A stretch of DNA of 64,000 bases from an uncultured Formosa sp. (GTDB taxonomy: Bacteria > Bacteroidota > Bacteroidia > Flavobacteriales > Flavobacteriaceae): the NCBI GenBank assembly GCA_902516685.1, contig CABXZJ010000003.1:1-64000 (forward strand), in the 5' to 3' direction. Each line of letters opens with the position of its first letter. Positions within the stretch are counted from its first letter, which is position 1. Position numbers and translations under genes: made by a program. Shown one piece after another: positions 8,970 through 18,481 of the stretch. A model generated the notes under the pieces. It saw only the letters and a list, made by a program, of their open reading frames with translations, was not told the DNA's origin and did no database searches.

Positions 8970-11363
8970 ATGAAAAAAAGAAGAATTAATAAGATTGCAA
9001 TCATCGGGTCTGGGATTATGGGAAGTGGGATCGCTTGTCATTTTGCAAACATCGGCGTGGAAGTTCTTTTATTAGATATTGTACCCAAAATGCTCAATAA
9101 CAAAGAAAAAGCACTAGGATTGAGCCTGCAAGATAAAGTCGTGAGAAACCGAATTGTAAACTCTGCTTTAAAAAATGCCCTAAAGTCTAAACCAAATCCG
9201 ATCTACAGTCCAAAATTTACCCAACGTATCAATACCGGTAATTTAGAGGATGATATTACTAAAGTAAAAGGTGTAGACTGGATCATGGAGGTCGTGGTAG
9301 AACGCTTGGATGTAAAAAAACAAGTCTTTGAAGCTCTTGAAAAATTCCGCACTCCAGGAACTCTTATTTCTTCTAACACGTCTGGAATTCCGATCAAATT
9401 TATGAGTGAAGGACGCAGTGAAGACTTTCAAAAGCATTTTTGTGGAACCCATTTCTTTAATCCAGCGCGTTATTTAAAACTTTTCGAAATCATTCCAGGT
9501 CCAAAAACAGACCTTGAAGTGCTCGACTTTTTAAATGTTTATGGCGAACAATTTTTAGGTAAAACTTCTGTGGTTGCAAAAGATACTCCCGCTTTTATTG
9601 GAAACCGCATCGGCATTTTTGGAATTCAAAGTTTATTTCACCAAGTGAAAGCATTGGGCCTTACTGTAGAAGAAATTGACAAACTTACTGGTCCTGTGAT
9701 TGGACGTCCAAAATCAGCCACCTTTAGAACCGTAGACGTAGTAGGTTTAGATACCTTAGTCCATGTCGCCAATGGTATTTATGAAAATTGCCCAAAAGAC
9801 GAAGCACACGATTTATTCATGTTGCCGAACTTCATTAGTCAAATGATGGAAAATAAGTGGCTAGGCAGTAAATCCGGACAAGGATTTTATAAAAAAGAAG
9901 GGGAAATAATTCGTGTTTTAGACCTAAACACGCTGAAGTACAGAGATAAAAAACGATCGAATTTTGCAACGCTTGAACTGACAAAATCAATTGACAATAT
10001 CATCGATCGCTTTAAAGTATTAGTGGATGGTAAAGACAAGGCTGGAGAATTCTATCGCAAAAATTTTGCCGCAATGTTTGCATATGTTTCGAATAGAATT
10101 CCTGAAATTTCAGAAGAACTTTTTAAAATTGACGATGCTATGAAAGCTGGTTTTGGCTGGGAACACGGTCCTTTCCAAATTTGGGATGCCGTTGGTGTAG
10201 AAAAAGGATTGGCACTCATTAAAGCGGAAGGATTAACCGCTGCTCAATGGGTTTTTGATATGGTCGCTTTAGGAAATAACAGCTTTTACACTATTAAAAA
10301 TGGCGCCACATTTGCGTTCGATATTGAAACAAAAAAACAACTTAAAATTCCAGGGCAAGATGCCTTTATTATTTTAGATAACATTCGTAAATCAAATGAA
10401 GTCTTTAAAAATGCAGGTGTGATTATTGAAGATTTAGGAGATGGCATCCTCAATTGTGAATTCCGCTCCAAAATGAATACGATTGGTAGTGATGTTTTGT
10501 CAGGACTCAACAAAGCGGTGGATTTAGCAGAGCAAAATTTTGACGGATTAGTTATTGGAAACCAAGGGGCTAACTTTTCAGTAGGCGCTAATATTAGTAT
10601 GATTTTTATGATGGCGGTAGAACAAGAATACGATGAGCTCAATGCTGCTATTAAATATTTTCAGGACACCATGATGCGCATGCGCTACTCCTCTATCCCT
10701 ACCATTGCGGCGCCACACGGTATGACTTTAGGAGGCGGTTGTGAATTATCACTACACGCAGACAAAGTGGTGGCCGCAGCAGAAACTTATATCGGATTGG
10801 TTGAATTTGGCGTCGGCTTGATTCCCGGCGGAGGCGGTTCTAAAGAAATGGCCATGCGGGCTTCAGACTCCTTTAGTAAAAATGATGTTGAACTTAATAT
10901 TCTCCAAGAATATTTCTTGACCATTGGAATGGCAAAAGTAGCCACCTCTGCATACGAAGCTTTTGGCCTTGGAATTCTAAAACACGGAAAAGACAGCGTT
11001 GTTATCAATAAAGACCGTCAAATTGCTACAGCAAAAGCCCATGCAAAATTAATGGCAGCGCAAGGCTATAGCCAACCGGTAAAGCGAAAAGATATCAAAG
11101 TTTTAGGAAAACAGGCACTTGGTATGTTCCTTGTTGGAACCGATTCCATGCAAGCCAGTAATTACATTAGCGAACACGATCAAAAAATTGCAAATAAACT
11201 AGCCTATGTTATGGCTGGTGGGGATTTATCGGAGCCCAGCCTGGTCACAGAGCAATATTTATTAGATATTGAACGAGAAGCGTTTTTAAGTTTATGTACG
11301 GAACGCAAAACATTAGAACGCATCCAACACATGTTAAAAACGGGTAAACCACTTAGAAATTAA
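8970..11363 (+). CDS. 3-hydroxyacyl-CoA dehydrogenase / enoyl-CoA hydratase
   Basis: 797-residue bifunctional beta-oxidation enzyme: hydrates trans-2-enoyl-CoA and oxidises the L-3-hydroxyacyl-CoA with NAD. Domain order is dehydrogenase first (NAD Rossmann motif GSGIMGSGIACHFA at about 12-25, then the HFFNPARYLKLFEIIP segment near 163) and hydratase last, the reverse of Escherichia coli FadB/FadJ. The hydratase half keeps the two expected acidic residues, in GGGCELSLHAD and in GLVEFGVGLIPGGGG (about 590-615). It lies between marR and the thiolase with 14- and 3-base gaps, so one operon is likely. Confidence 0.93.
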   Translation: MKKRRINKIAIIGSGIMGSGIACHFANIGVEVLLLDIVPKMLNNKEKALGLSLQDKVVRNRIVNSALKNALKSKPNPIYSPKFTQRINTGNLEDDITKVKGVDWIMEVVVERLDVKKQVFEALEKFRTPGTLISSNTSGIPIKFMSEGRSEDFQKHFCGTHFFNPARYLKLFEIIPGPKTDLEVLDFLNVYGEQFLGKTSVVAKDTPAFIGNRIGIFGIQSLFHQVKALGLTVEEIDKLTGPVIGRPKSATFRTVDVVGLDTLVHVANGIYENCPKDEAHDLFMLPNFISQMMENKWLGSKSGQGFYKKEGEIIRVLDLNTLKYRDKKRSNFATLELTKSIDNIIDRFKVLVDGKDKAGEFYRKNFAAMFAYVSNRIPEISEELFKIDDAMKAGFGWEHGPFQIWDAVGVEKGLALIKAEGLTAAQWVFDMVALGNNSFYTIKNGATFAFDIETKKQLKIPGQDAFIILDNIRKSNEVFKNAGVIIEDLGDGILNCEFRSKMNTIGSDVLSGLNKAVDLAEQNFDGLVIGNQGANFSVGANISMIFMMAVEQEYDELNAAIKYFQDTMMRMRYSSIPTIAAPHGMTLGGGCELSLHADKVVAAAETYIGLVEFGVGLIPGGGGSKEMAMRASDSFSKNDVELNILQEYFLTIGMAKVATSAYEAFGLGILKHGKDSVVINKDRQIATAKAHAKLMAAQGYSQPVKRKDIKVLGKQALGMFLVGTDSMQASNYISEHDQKIANKLAYVMAGGDLSEPSLVTEQYLLDIEREAFLSLCTERKTLERIQHMLKTGKPLRN

Positions 11364-11366
11364 AAA

Positions 11367-12557
11367 ATGAAGCAAGCCTATATAGTTAAAGCCTACAGAA
11401 CCGCCGTTGGGAAAGCCCCAAAAGGGGTCTTTCGATTTAAAAGAGCCGATGAACTCGGGGCGGAAACCATTAAACATATGATGAAAGAACTTCCCAATTT
11501 GGAAGTATCCCGCATCGATGATGTCATTGTTGGAAATGCAATGCCAGAAGGGGCACAAGGATTAAATATGGCCCGGTTTATATCGCTCATTGGACTTGAA
11601 AGTGTAGATGTTCCCGGGGTCACCGTCAACCGCTTTTGTTCATCTGGGCTGGAAACAATTGGATTGGCCGTGGCAAAAATTCAAGCCGGCATGGCCAATT
11701 GTATCATTGCGGGCGGAGCTGAAAGCATGAGTGCTGTTCCCATGACAGGTTTCAAGCCCGAGCTCAACTACGATACTATCATTGCAGGTCATGAAGATTA
11801 TTATTGGGGGATGGGTAATACAGCCGAAGCCGTAGCAAATGAGTTTAAAATTTCTAGAGAAGATCAAGATGCATTTGCATATAATTCTCATATGAAAGCA
11901 CTGAAAGCACAAGCTGAGGATCGATTTCAGGATCAAATAGTACCCATTAAAGTACAACAAACTTATGTAAATGAGTCTGAAAAAAAAGCCACAAAAAACT
12001 ATATAGTCAATAAAGACGAAGGACCGAGAAAAGGTACAAATTTAGAGGCCTTGGCAAAACTCCGCGCAGTTTTCGCACAAGGAGGAAGTGTAACTGCTGG
12101 AAATTCATCTCAAATGAGTGATGGCGCCGCATTTGTAATGGTTGTAAGTGAAAGCATGGTAAAAGAACTCAATTTAGAGCCTATTTCCCGTTTGGTGAGC
12201 TATGCCGTTGCAGGAGTAGAACCAAGAATTATGGGTATTGGCCCCGTTAAAGCAATTCCAAAGGCACTTAAACAGGCCGGCTTGCAGCAATCGGAGCTTG
12301 AACTTATTGAACTCAATGAAGCCTTTGCGTCTCAATCCCTGGCCGTGATTAGAGAACTAGATTTAAATCCAGAACTTATCAATGTAAATGGAGGCGCGAT
12401 TGCCCTTGGTCACCCCTTAGGCTGTACAGGCGCAAAATTATCAGTTCAGTTATTTGATGAAATGCGCAAGCGAGAAATGGCATCAAAATTCGGCGCTGTA
12501 GCCATGTGTGTTGGAACTGGTCAAGGCGCTTGTGGAATTTTCGAATTTTTAAATTAA
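11367..12557 (+). CDS. Acetyl-CoA acyltransferase (3-ketoacyl-CoA thiolase)
   Basis: 396-residue thiolase that cleaves 3-ketoacyl-CoA to acetyl-CoA plus a shortened acyl-CoA. The active-site set is intact: nucleophile Cys91 in RFCSSGLE, His349 in GHPLGCTGA, and Cys381 in CVGTGQG. The start is ATG 11367, three bases after the dehydrogenase/hydratase stop, and the acyl-CoA dehydrogenase follows 22 bases on. Degradative thiolase is more likely than biosynthetic acetoacetyl-CoA thiolase because of the operon, but sequence alone does not exclude the latter. Confidence 0.93.
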   Translation: MKQAYIVKAYRTAVGKAPKGVFRFKRADELGAETIKHMMKELPNLEVSRIDDVIVGNAMPEGAQGLNMARFISLIGLESVDVPGVTVNRFCSSGLETIGLAVAKIQAGMANCIIAGGAESMSAVPMTGFKPELNYDTIIAGHEDYYWGMGNTAEAVANEFKISREDQDAFAYNSHMKALKAQAEDRFQDQIVPIKVQQTYVNESEKKATKNYIVNKDEGPRKGTNLEALAKLRAVFAQGGSVTAGNSSQMSDGAAFVMVVSESMVKELNLEPISRLVSYAVAGVEPRIMGIGPVKAIPKALKQAGLQQSELELIELNEAFASQSLAVIRELDLNPELINVNGGAIALGHPLGCTGAKLSVQLFDEMRKREMASKFGAVAMCVGTGQGACGIFEFLN

Positions 12558-12579
12558 AAAAAACTCAAATTTTATACCT

Positions 12580-14376
12580 ATGGAAGTCAAAGAAATATTA
12601 AGAGGCGGACAATTTTTAGTCAAAGAAAGTGAATATTGCAGTGTATTTACGCCTGAAGATTTTTCTGAAGAACAACTCATGATGAAAGAGGCCGTTAAAG
12701 AGTTTAACGAAAGAGAAGTCATTGCAAAACGCGACCGATTTGAGGCCAAGGACTATGCGCTAACCGAAGCAGTCATGCGCAAAGCTGGTGAAATGGGTTT
12801 TCTTGGTATTTCTGTTCCTAAGGACTACGGAGGCTTAGACATGGGCTTTGTTTCCAGCATGCTTGTTTGTGAATATATCTCTAGTGGAACTGGGTCCTTC
12901 AGTACGGCCTTTGGTGCACATACCGGGATTGGAACCATGCCCATCACATTGTATGGTACGGAAACACAAAAACAAAAATACTTACCAAAATTGTCATCTG
13001 GAGAGTGGTTTGGGGCCTATTGCCTTACTGAGCCAGGTGCAGGTAGCGATGCCAATGCAGGTAAGACCACAGCCACCCTAAGTGAAGATGGTAAATTTTA
13101 CAGTATAACAGGTCAAAAAATGTGGATTTCAAATGCAGGATTTTGCAATATCTTTATAGTTTTTGCACGCATTGAGGACGATCAAAACATAACCGGGTTT
13201 ATTGTTGAAAATGACCCTAGCAACGGCATTGTTTTAGGAGAAGAAGAAAACAAACTTGGAATCAACGCCTCATCGACACGTCAAGTCTTTTTTAACGATA
13301 CCAAGGTGCCTGTTGAAAACATGCTTTCAGAGCGTCAAAATGGATTTAAAATTGCCATGAATGCGCTCAATATAGGCCGTATTAAATTAGCGGCTGCTTG
13401 TATTGATTCGCAGCGCAGAATCACAACCGATTCGATTGTGTATGCCAATGCACGAAAACAATTTAAAACACCTATTGCCGAATTTGGCGCTATTAAATAC
13501 AAATTGGCTGAAATGGCAACAAATACATATGTTGGAGAATCGGCAAGTTATAGAGCAGCCAAAGATATTGAAGATCGCATCGCCATGCGTATTAAAAGTG
13601 GAAATACACATCAAGAAGCAGAACTAAAAGGTGTTGAGGAATATGCTATTGAATGTTCCATATTAAAAGTTGCGGTTTCAGAAGATATTCAGAACTGTGC
13701 AGACGAAGGTATTCAAATTTTTGGAGGTATGGGCTTTTCTAAAGATACCCCTATGGAAGCGGCTTGGAGAGATGCCAGAATTGCTAGAATTTATGAAGGG
13801 ACCAATGAAATCAACCGAATGATCAGTATTGGAATGCTGATTAAAAAAGCAATGAAAGGCCATGTAGATCTCTTGGGACCAGCCATGAAAGTACAAGAAA
13901 AGCTTTTGGGAATTCCTTCTTTTGAAACACCTGACTACAGCGCACCACTATCTCAAGAAAAGGCCATCCTAAAGAATCTTAAAAAAGTTTTTTTGATGGT
14001 AGCAGGTGCAGGTATTCAGAAATTTGGTCCTAAAATTGAGGAACACCAGCAACTTCTTATCAATGCAGCGGATATTCTAATTGAAATCTATATGACAGAA
14101 TCAGCCATTTTAAGAACAGAAAAAAACATGCACCGTTTTGGAGCAGAATCTCAAAAATATCAAATTGAAATGAGTCAACTCTATCTTTATAACGCAGTTG
14201 ACATCATAACAAAAAGTGCAAAAAACGGGATTTTATCATTTGTTGAAAGAGATGAGCAGCGCATGATGCTCATGGGCTTAAAACGCTTTACAAAATACAC
14301 TCATTATCCTAATGTTGTACAATTAAGAAATAGCATTGCAGAAAAATTAAAAAAAGAGGATAAATATTGCTTCTAA
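12580..14376 (+). CDS. Acyl-CoA dehydrogenase
   Basis: 598-residue FAD flavoprotein for the first beta-oxidation step (acyl-CoA to trans-2-enoyl-CoA). Seen: the flavin/substrate signature CLTEPGAGSDANAGKT (about 148-163), the WISNAGFCNIF segment, and the C-terminal YEGTNEINR motif near 407 that carries the usual catalytic-base region in this superfamily. About 170 residues follow the standard 390-residue core, as in VLCAD-like long-chain enzymes. It is the last gene of the marR-fad group. It completes the cycle with its neighbours except for an electron-transfer flavoprotein, which is not in this window. Confidence 0.93.
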   Translation: MEVKEILRGGQFLVKESEYCSVFTPEDFSEEQLMMKEAVKEFNEREVIAKRDRFEAKDYALTEAVMRKAGEMGFLGISVPKDYGGLDMGFVSSMLVCEYISSGTGSFSTAFGAHTGIGTMPITLYGTETQKQKYLPKLSSGEWFGAYCLTEPGAGSDANAGKTTATLSEDGKFYSITGQKMWISNAGFCNIFIVFARIEDDQNITGFIVENDPSNGIVLGEEENKLGINASSTRQVFFNDTKVPVENMLSERQNGFKIAMNALNIGRIKLAAACIDSQRRITTDSIVYANARKQFKTPIAEFGAIKYKLAEMATNTYVGESASYRAAKDIEDRIAMRIKSGNTHQEAELKGVEEYAIECSILKVAVSEDIQNCADEGIQIFGGMGFSKDTPMEAAWRDARIARIYEGTNEINRMISIGMLIKKAMKGHVDLLGPAMKVQEKLLGIPSFETPDYSAPLSQEKAILKNLKKVFLMVAGAGIQKFGPKIEEHQQLLINAADILIEIYMTESAILRTEKNMHRFGAESQKYQIEMSQLYLYNAVDIITKSAKNGILSFVERDEQRMMLMGLKRFTKYTHYPNVVQLRNSIAEKLKKEDKYCF

Positions 14377-14451
14377 AATTATAATCAACCTAGCCTTTTG
14401 GTCAAAATTGACATCTAATTTTTGAAGCTGTTTACTGATTAAAAATAAACT

Positions 14452-14459
14452 TATATTTG
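14452..14459 (+). promoter_or_regulatory. -7 box before the M1 peptidase gene
   Basis: TATATTTG is an exact TAnnTTTG match, with TTTA 17 bases upstream (14431-14434) as a possible -33 box. Transcription would start near 14465, after the TTG at 14461. This favours ATG 14479 as the true start codon. Confidence 0.55.
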
Positions 14460-14478
14460 ATTGGATATCAACTCTGTT

Positions 14479-16116
14479 ATGAATAATAAATTGAAAATAA
14501 AGTTTAATTATGTATTTTGTTTGGTTTATTTTTTTTGTTACTCATTGAATATAGTAGCACAAAATTACACGCTTCAAGATACACTCAGAGGTTCTATAAC
14601 TGATGAACGTATATGGTGGGATTTAACTTACTATGAATTAGAAGTAAGTGTAAATCCTGGATCAAAATCTATATTTGGAAAAAACACTATATATTACAAG
14701 GTTCTTGATGAAAGAAATAAAATGCAAATTGATTTACAATCCCCAATGCGATTAACTAAAGCAACACAATCAGGAAAATCGCTAAGAATTAGTCGTAAAG
14801 GGAACGTATATTACATTCATTTACAAGAGAAGGGGAAAAAAAATAATATAAATAACATTACAGTGTATTTCGAAGGAGAACCGAAAGAGGCTGTAAAGGC
14901 TCCATGGGACGGTGGGTTTTCATGGAATAAAGACGTAAATGGCCAGGATTTTATTGCTACTTCATGTCAAGGAATAGGTGCCAGTGTATGGTGGCCTAAT
15001 AAAGACCATATGTATGATGAAGTAGACAGTATGCAAATTTCTATTAATGTACCTAAGCCCCTCAAGGCAATATCTAATGGACGCTTAAAAGAGATATCAG
15101 AATCAAAAAATAGAACTTCTTACACTTGGTTTGTATCAAATCCAATAAATAATTATGGAGTTAATATTAACATTGGAAATTACGTGAATTTCTCTGAGAA
15201 ATACAAAGGAGAAAAGGGAATTCTTGATATGGATTATTATGTTTTAAAACACAACTTAGAAAAAGCCAAAAAACAATTTTTGGATGCTCCAAAAATGATG
15301 AAAGCCTTTGAATATTGGTTCGGACCGTACCCCTTTTATGAAGATAGTTATAAATTAGTTGAGGTTCCATACCTAGGAATGGAGCACCAAAGCTCAATAA
15401 CTTATGGAAATAAATACAAAAATGGGTATCTAGGACAGGATTTATCAGGTACTGGCTGGGGTCTATTATTTGACTTTATAATTATTCATGAATCAGGTCA
15501 TGAATGGTTTGCCAATAATATTACTAATAAAGATATTGCAGACATGTGGATTCACGAAGGATTTACGACACACGCTGAAAGTTTATTTATTGATTATTAC
15601 TATGGAAAAAAGGCCTCGGCAGAATACGTAATTGGAACTCGAAAGCGAATTCAAAATGAATATCCTATAATTGGAGATTATAATGTTAATAAAGAAGGCT
15701 CGTCAGATATGTATTATAAAGGAGCTAATATAATTCATATGATTCGTCAGATTTGCAAGGGAGATGAAAAATGGCGTCAAATTCTTAGAAAAATGAATAC
15801 TAAATTTTATCATATGACAGTATCTACAAAACAGATTGAGGAATTCATATCTAGTGAAATAGGGTGGAATCTAGAACCTTTTTTCGATCAATACTTAAGA
15901 GATATTCGTATACCTGTTTTTGAATATCAAATTAAAGACGATAGTATGATTTACCGTTGGATAAATGTAATTAATTCTTTTAATATGCCAATAGAAATAA
16001 TTGATGGTGATTCAAAAAGGTGGTTGTATCCTACTAATTCCTGGAAGAAAATATCTGTTAATAGTTCAAAAATTGATATAGATTTAGATTATTATATCGA
16101 TTCAAAAAAACTATAA
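14479..16116 (+). CDS. Secreted M1-family metallopeptidase
   Basis: 545-residue zinc aminopeptidase-type protein with an N-terminal signal peptide (about 1-27, ending IVAQ). The zinc site is complete: HESGH at 337-341 and Glu360 in WIHEGF give HExxH-x18-E. The exopeptidase motif that is usually GAMEN reads GMEHQ (300-304), as in other bacterial M1 members. I choose ATG 14479 over TTG 14461 because a -7 box ends at 14459. It probably trims peptides in the periplasm or at the surface. Short for the family (no ERAP-like C-terminal domain). The SOD-like lipoprotein gene follows after 26 bases. Confidence 0.88.
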   Translation: MNNKLKIKFNYVFCLVYFFCYSLNIVAQNYTLQDTLRGSITDERIWWDLTYYELEVSVNPGSKSIFGKNTIYYKVLDERNKMQIDLQSPMRLTKATQSGKSLRISRKGNVYYIHLQEKGKKNNINNITVYFEGEPKEAVKAPWDGGFSWNKDVNGQDFIATSCQGIGASVWWPNKDHMYDEVDSMQISINVPKPLKAISNGRLKEISESKNRTSYTWFVSNPINNYGVNINIGNYVNFSEKYKGEKGILDMDYYVLKHNLEKAKKQFLDAPKMMKAFEYWFGPYPFYEDSYKLVEVPYLGMEHQSSITYGNKYKNGYLGQDLSGTGWGLLFDFIIIHESGHEWFANNITNKDIADMWIHEGFTTHAESLFIDYYYGKKASAEYVIGTRKRIQNEYPIIGDYNVNKEGSSDMYYKGANIIHMIRQICKGDEKWRQILRKMNTKFYHMTVSTKQIEEFISSEIGWNLEPFFDQYLRDIRIPVFEYQIKDDSMIYRWINVINSFNMPIEIIDGDSKRWLYPTNSWKKISVNSSKIDIDLDYYIDSKKL

Positions 16117-16142
16117 AAATATATTATTTAAAAATTCGTAAA

Positions 16143-16643
16143 ATGAAAAAATTATTGATAATTATTTTTACATTACTAATCTTTATTAGTTGTAAAAATA
16201 AAATTATTGAAAGTGAAAATTTTGAGAATAATTCAAATGAAGGAGATGTCAACTTACAAATTAATGATTCTTTAAAATATCTTGTTATTGAATTGAAACC
16301 AAATATTAACAGCAAAGCTTTTGGGAGGGTCCGATTTATTCAACACAACGAAAGTGTAGTTATGACAGCAAAAGTTTCAGGGCTATCTAATGGAATTTAT
16401 AATTTTGGAATTGGAGAAGCTAAAGGTGTTTATAAGTTGGAAAATAATGGAAATTTTATAGTTCAAAATAAAAAAATAACAACAATTAAATTTTCAACCA
16501 ATCGATGGTGTATTGGATGTGAAGACAAAACCAAAGATATTTTGGGAAAAAAAATTATTATTTATAATTCAAATGATAATGATATAGTTAAAAATTCAAG
16601 AAACTATAATAATAGAGTGAGTTGTTCAGGGATGATTGAATGA
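16143..16643 (+). CDS. Lipoprotein resembling Cu/Zn superoxide dismutase, ligands lost
   Basis: 166 residues with a lipobox ending at Cys17 (FISC), so probably a lipoprotein. From about residue 57 it can be laid along the Cu/Zn SOD fold: GRVRFIQ then VSGLSNGIYNFGIGE (79-92) where active enzymes have GL-G-HGFHIHE; ILGKKIIIYNSNDND (133-147) where they have IIGRAIVVH-DD; and NNRVSCSGMIE (156-166) where they have G-R-ACGVI. Both first copper histidines are Gly (89, 91), the His120 equivalent is Tyr141, and the zinc loop is shortened with no histidine; His68 is the only His in the protein. Arg158 and Cys161 are kept. It cannot be a normal dismutase. Homology is by eye only. Confidence 0.6.
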   Translation: MKKLLIIIFTLLIFISCKNKIIESENFENNSNEGDVNLQINDSLKYLVIELKPNINSKAFGRVRFIQHNESVVMTAKVSGLSNGIYNFGIGEAKGVYKLENNGNFIVQNKKITTIKFSTNRWCIGCEDKTKDILGKKIIIYNSNDNDIVKNSRNYNNRVSCSGMIE

Positions 16644-16670
16644 TATAATTAATATTTTAAATTTTTAAAT

Positions 16671-17831
16671 ATGAATCCTTCAGCTGCAGGCTGGTTGAAA
16701 AAATTACTTAAACTCGTTGAAAAAAGCGAAATAAAAAAAACTTCAACCTTAAAACTTTACGAAGAATTAAAATCAGTTGGTTTTATCTATGGTAGTGATG
16801 TTACAACAATTTCTGAAGTAATAAGAAATAGTGATTATACATTAGAAGAACGTTGTAAGATTAATTATTCATTGGCTCTTTTGTCTACTTACAATTTAAA
16901 TAAAAAAAATGATGATTCTTTTGAGACTAAATTAAAATCATTTTACACTCATATTGGATTTTATAAACCTAACTTTATCGATAATATTATAGGTGAAAGT
17001 ATCGAAAATACTGTAAGTAAACGGATTAAAACAGAAACAAATATTTTTTCAAAAACAATTAACCCTTTTACGACCAATGCATTTTTATTTATTGACATTC
17101 TAGCATTTAAAATTTTTCTGAAAACTCCCAAAAAAACAAAGTCAATCATTGTCAGATTAGAAAATTATATTAGAAGTATTATTTCCGAAGCCTTTAACTC
17201 AAAACTTATAAAAAGTAAATACGATGAAAGTTTAATCAAATTACTGGAATCATCACTAAGATTATCTAAACAAACTAATGAAAGCTTTGAGTCGCTAACT
17301 ATTAATGAATTTTCAAAAATTGAACGCTTATATTTACTCGACATAGTATGTATTGCAACATGGAGTGATTCCAAAATTAACTCACTTAATGAAAAATTTA
17401 TTAATAAATTTCGAACAAAATTTAATTTTAGTGAAGGTGAAATAGGGTTAGCTTTTAAATCAGTCAACGATTTTTACATTTGCTACAAAAATGAAATACC
17501 ACTTTTAAGCACTCAAAATCTTGCTAAACGTTTTTATGAACAGTCTGTAATTGTTGTCAAAAAACTTATAACTAGAAACAGTAAAAGAATTTACCAAGAG
17601 CTCAAAGAAAGTAAAGAATTAGTTAAATTACTTTCTGAATCGACCGTTAGAGATTTAAATAAAGAAGAACAAAATCAAATGCAAGAACAAATGATGGATC
17701 TTTTAAAATCAATACCAAGTTTAGCAATTTTCATGCTCCCCGGTGGTGCCATATTACTTCCGCTTTTTATTAAATTTATACCAAAATTATTACCGTCTGC
17801 ATTTGATGAAAATAGAATAGAAAATAATTGA
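16671..17831 (+). CDS. LETM1-related protein
   Basis: 386 residues, no signal peptide. The last 60 residues contain a LETM1-like block: LLKSIPSLAIFMLPGGAILL (about 344-363) followed by PLFIKFIPKLLPSAF, matching the lP-G-LLPl-K--P-LLPs-F pattern of the LETM1 ribosome-binding region. The first 330 residues are helical, Lys/Glu-rich and not recognisable. Similar Bacteroidota proteins carry the label LETM1-related biofilm-associated protein, a name whose functional basis I cannot judge. Gene is very AT-rich. It stands alone, 27 bases after the SOD-like gene, in the same direction. A role in ion homeostasis or ribosome contact is only suggested by the domain. Confidence 0.65.
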   Translation: MNPSAAGWLKKLLKLVEKSEIKKTSTLKLYEELKSVGFIYGSDVTTISEVIRNSDYTLEERCKINYSLALLSTYNLNKKNDDSFETKLKSFYTHIGFYKPNFIDNIIGESIENTVSKRIKTETNIFSKTINPFTTNAFLFIDILAFKIFLKTPKKTKSIIVRLENYIRSIISEAFNSKLIKSKYDESLIKLLESSLRLSKQTNESFESLTINEFSKIERLYLLDIVCIATWSDSKINSLNEKFINKFRTKFNFSEGEIGLAFKSVNDFYICYKNEIPLLSTQNLAKRFYEQSVIVVKKLITRNSKRIYQELKESKELVKLLSESTVRDLNKEEQNQMQEQMMDLLKSIPSLAIFMLPGGAILLPLFIKFIPKLLPSAFDENRIENN

Positions 17832-17846
17832 AAAAAAATTTAATAC

Positions 17847-17880
17847 TTTTTCAATTTTCATACTTCTTCATATTGAAAAA
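17847..17880 (+). repeat. AT-rich inverted repeat after the LETM1-related gene
   Basis: TTTTTCAAT (17847-17855) and ATTGAAAAA (17872-17880) form a 9-base stem with a 16-base loop, 15 bases after the stop codon. It might act as a weak transcription terminator, but there is no GC in the stem core and no clear T run afterwards. Confidence 0.3.
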
Positions 17881-17974
17881 AGACATTAAAATTATATGCT
17901 TTTATAAAATAAATTATGATAATATGTAACCTTTTAATAATAATAGCGTCATTACATAAAAACATTTAATATAC

Positions 17975-18481
17975 TTGAAATCAACTAACGAACATGAATT
18001 TGTAGTTCTTATTGAAAAAAATCAGAACTTGATTCATAAAATCTGTAGATTATACTCCAATAGTGATGCAGAGCACAAAGATTTGTTCCAAGAAATCACT
18101 ATTCAACTATGGAAAGCATATCCGAAATTTAGAGGAGATTCAAAATTTAGCACTTGGATGTATCGTGTAGGAATTAATACAGCTATTAGCCTATATAGAA
18201 AATCAAGGCGACGAATAAAGAGCTTTAGTTTTCATGATATTGATTATAAGATACCACAAAGCGAACCTTACGACGATTCAAAAGATAGACAGCTAAATTC
18301 AATTTACGAAGCAATTAAAGTTATGAATGATATTGATAAAGCAATTATCTTTCTTTATTTAGAAAATAGGACGTATAAAGAAATAAGCCGTACTATTGGC
18401 TTAACAGAAGTCAATGCACGGGTACGTATGAATCGTATAAAAAATAAATTAAAAGAACAGTTAAATCCTAATTATGAATGA
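17975..18481 (+). CDS. ECF-type RNA polymerase sigma factor
   Basis: 168 residues with sigma region 2 (about 18-80, including KDLFQEITIQLWKAYPKFRG and STWMYRVGINTAI) and region 4 (about 105-160, YKEISRTIGLTEVNARVRMNRIK). No start ATG is in frame at the 5' end; TTG 17975 gives MKSTNEHEF and the right length. That TTG lies inside TATACTTG, one mismatch from the -7 consensus, so either the resemblance is chance or transcription starts further upstream. The downstream gene overlaps by eight bases and encodes a membrane protein, the usual sigma/anti-sigma arrangement. The regulon is unknown. Confidence 0.85.
   Translation: MKSTNEHEFVVLIEKNQNLIHKICRLYSNSDAEHKDLFQEITIQLWKAYPKFRGDSKFSTWMYRVGINTAISLYRKSRRRIKSFSFHDIDYKIPQSEPYDDSKDRQLNSIYEAIKVMNDIDKAIIFLYLENRTYKEISRTIGLTEVNARVRMNRIKNKLKEQLNPNYE

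Noticed and set aside
10286..10642. 118-codon open frame on the minus strand of the fad gene
   Set aside because: Antisense to a long well-supported enzyme domain; Ser/Ile-rich composition is typical of an antisense shadow.
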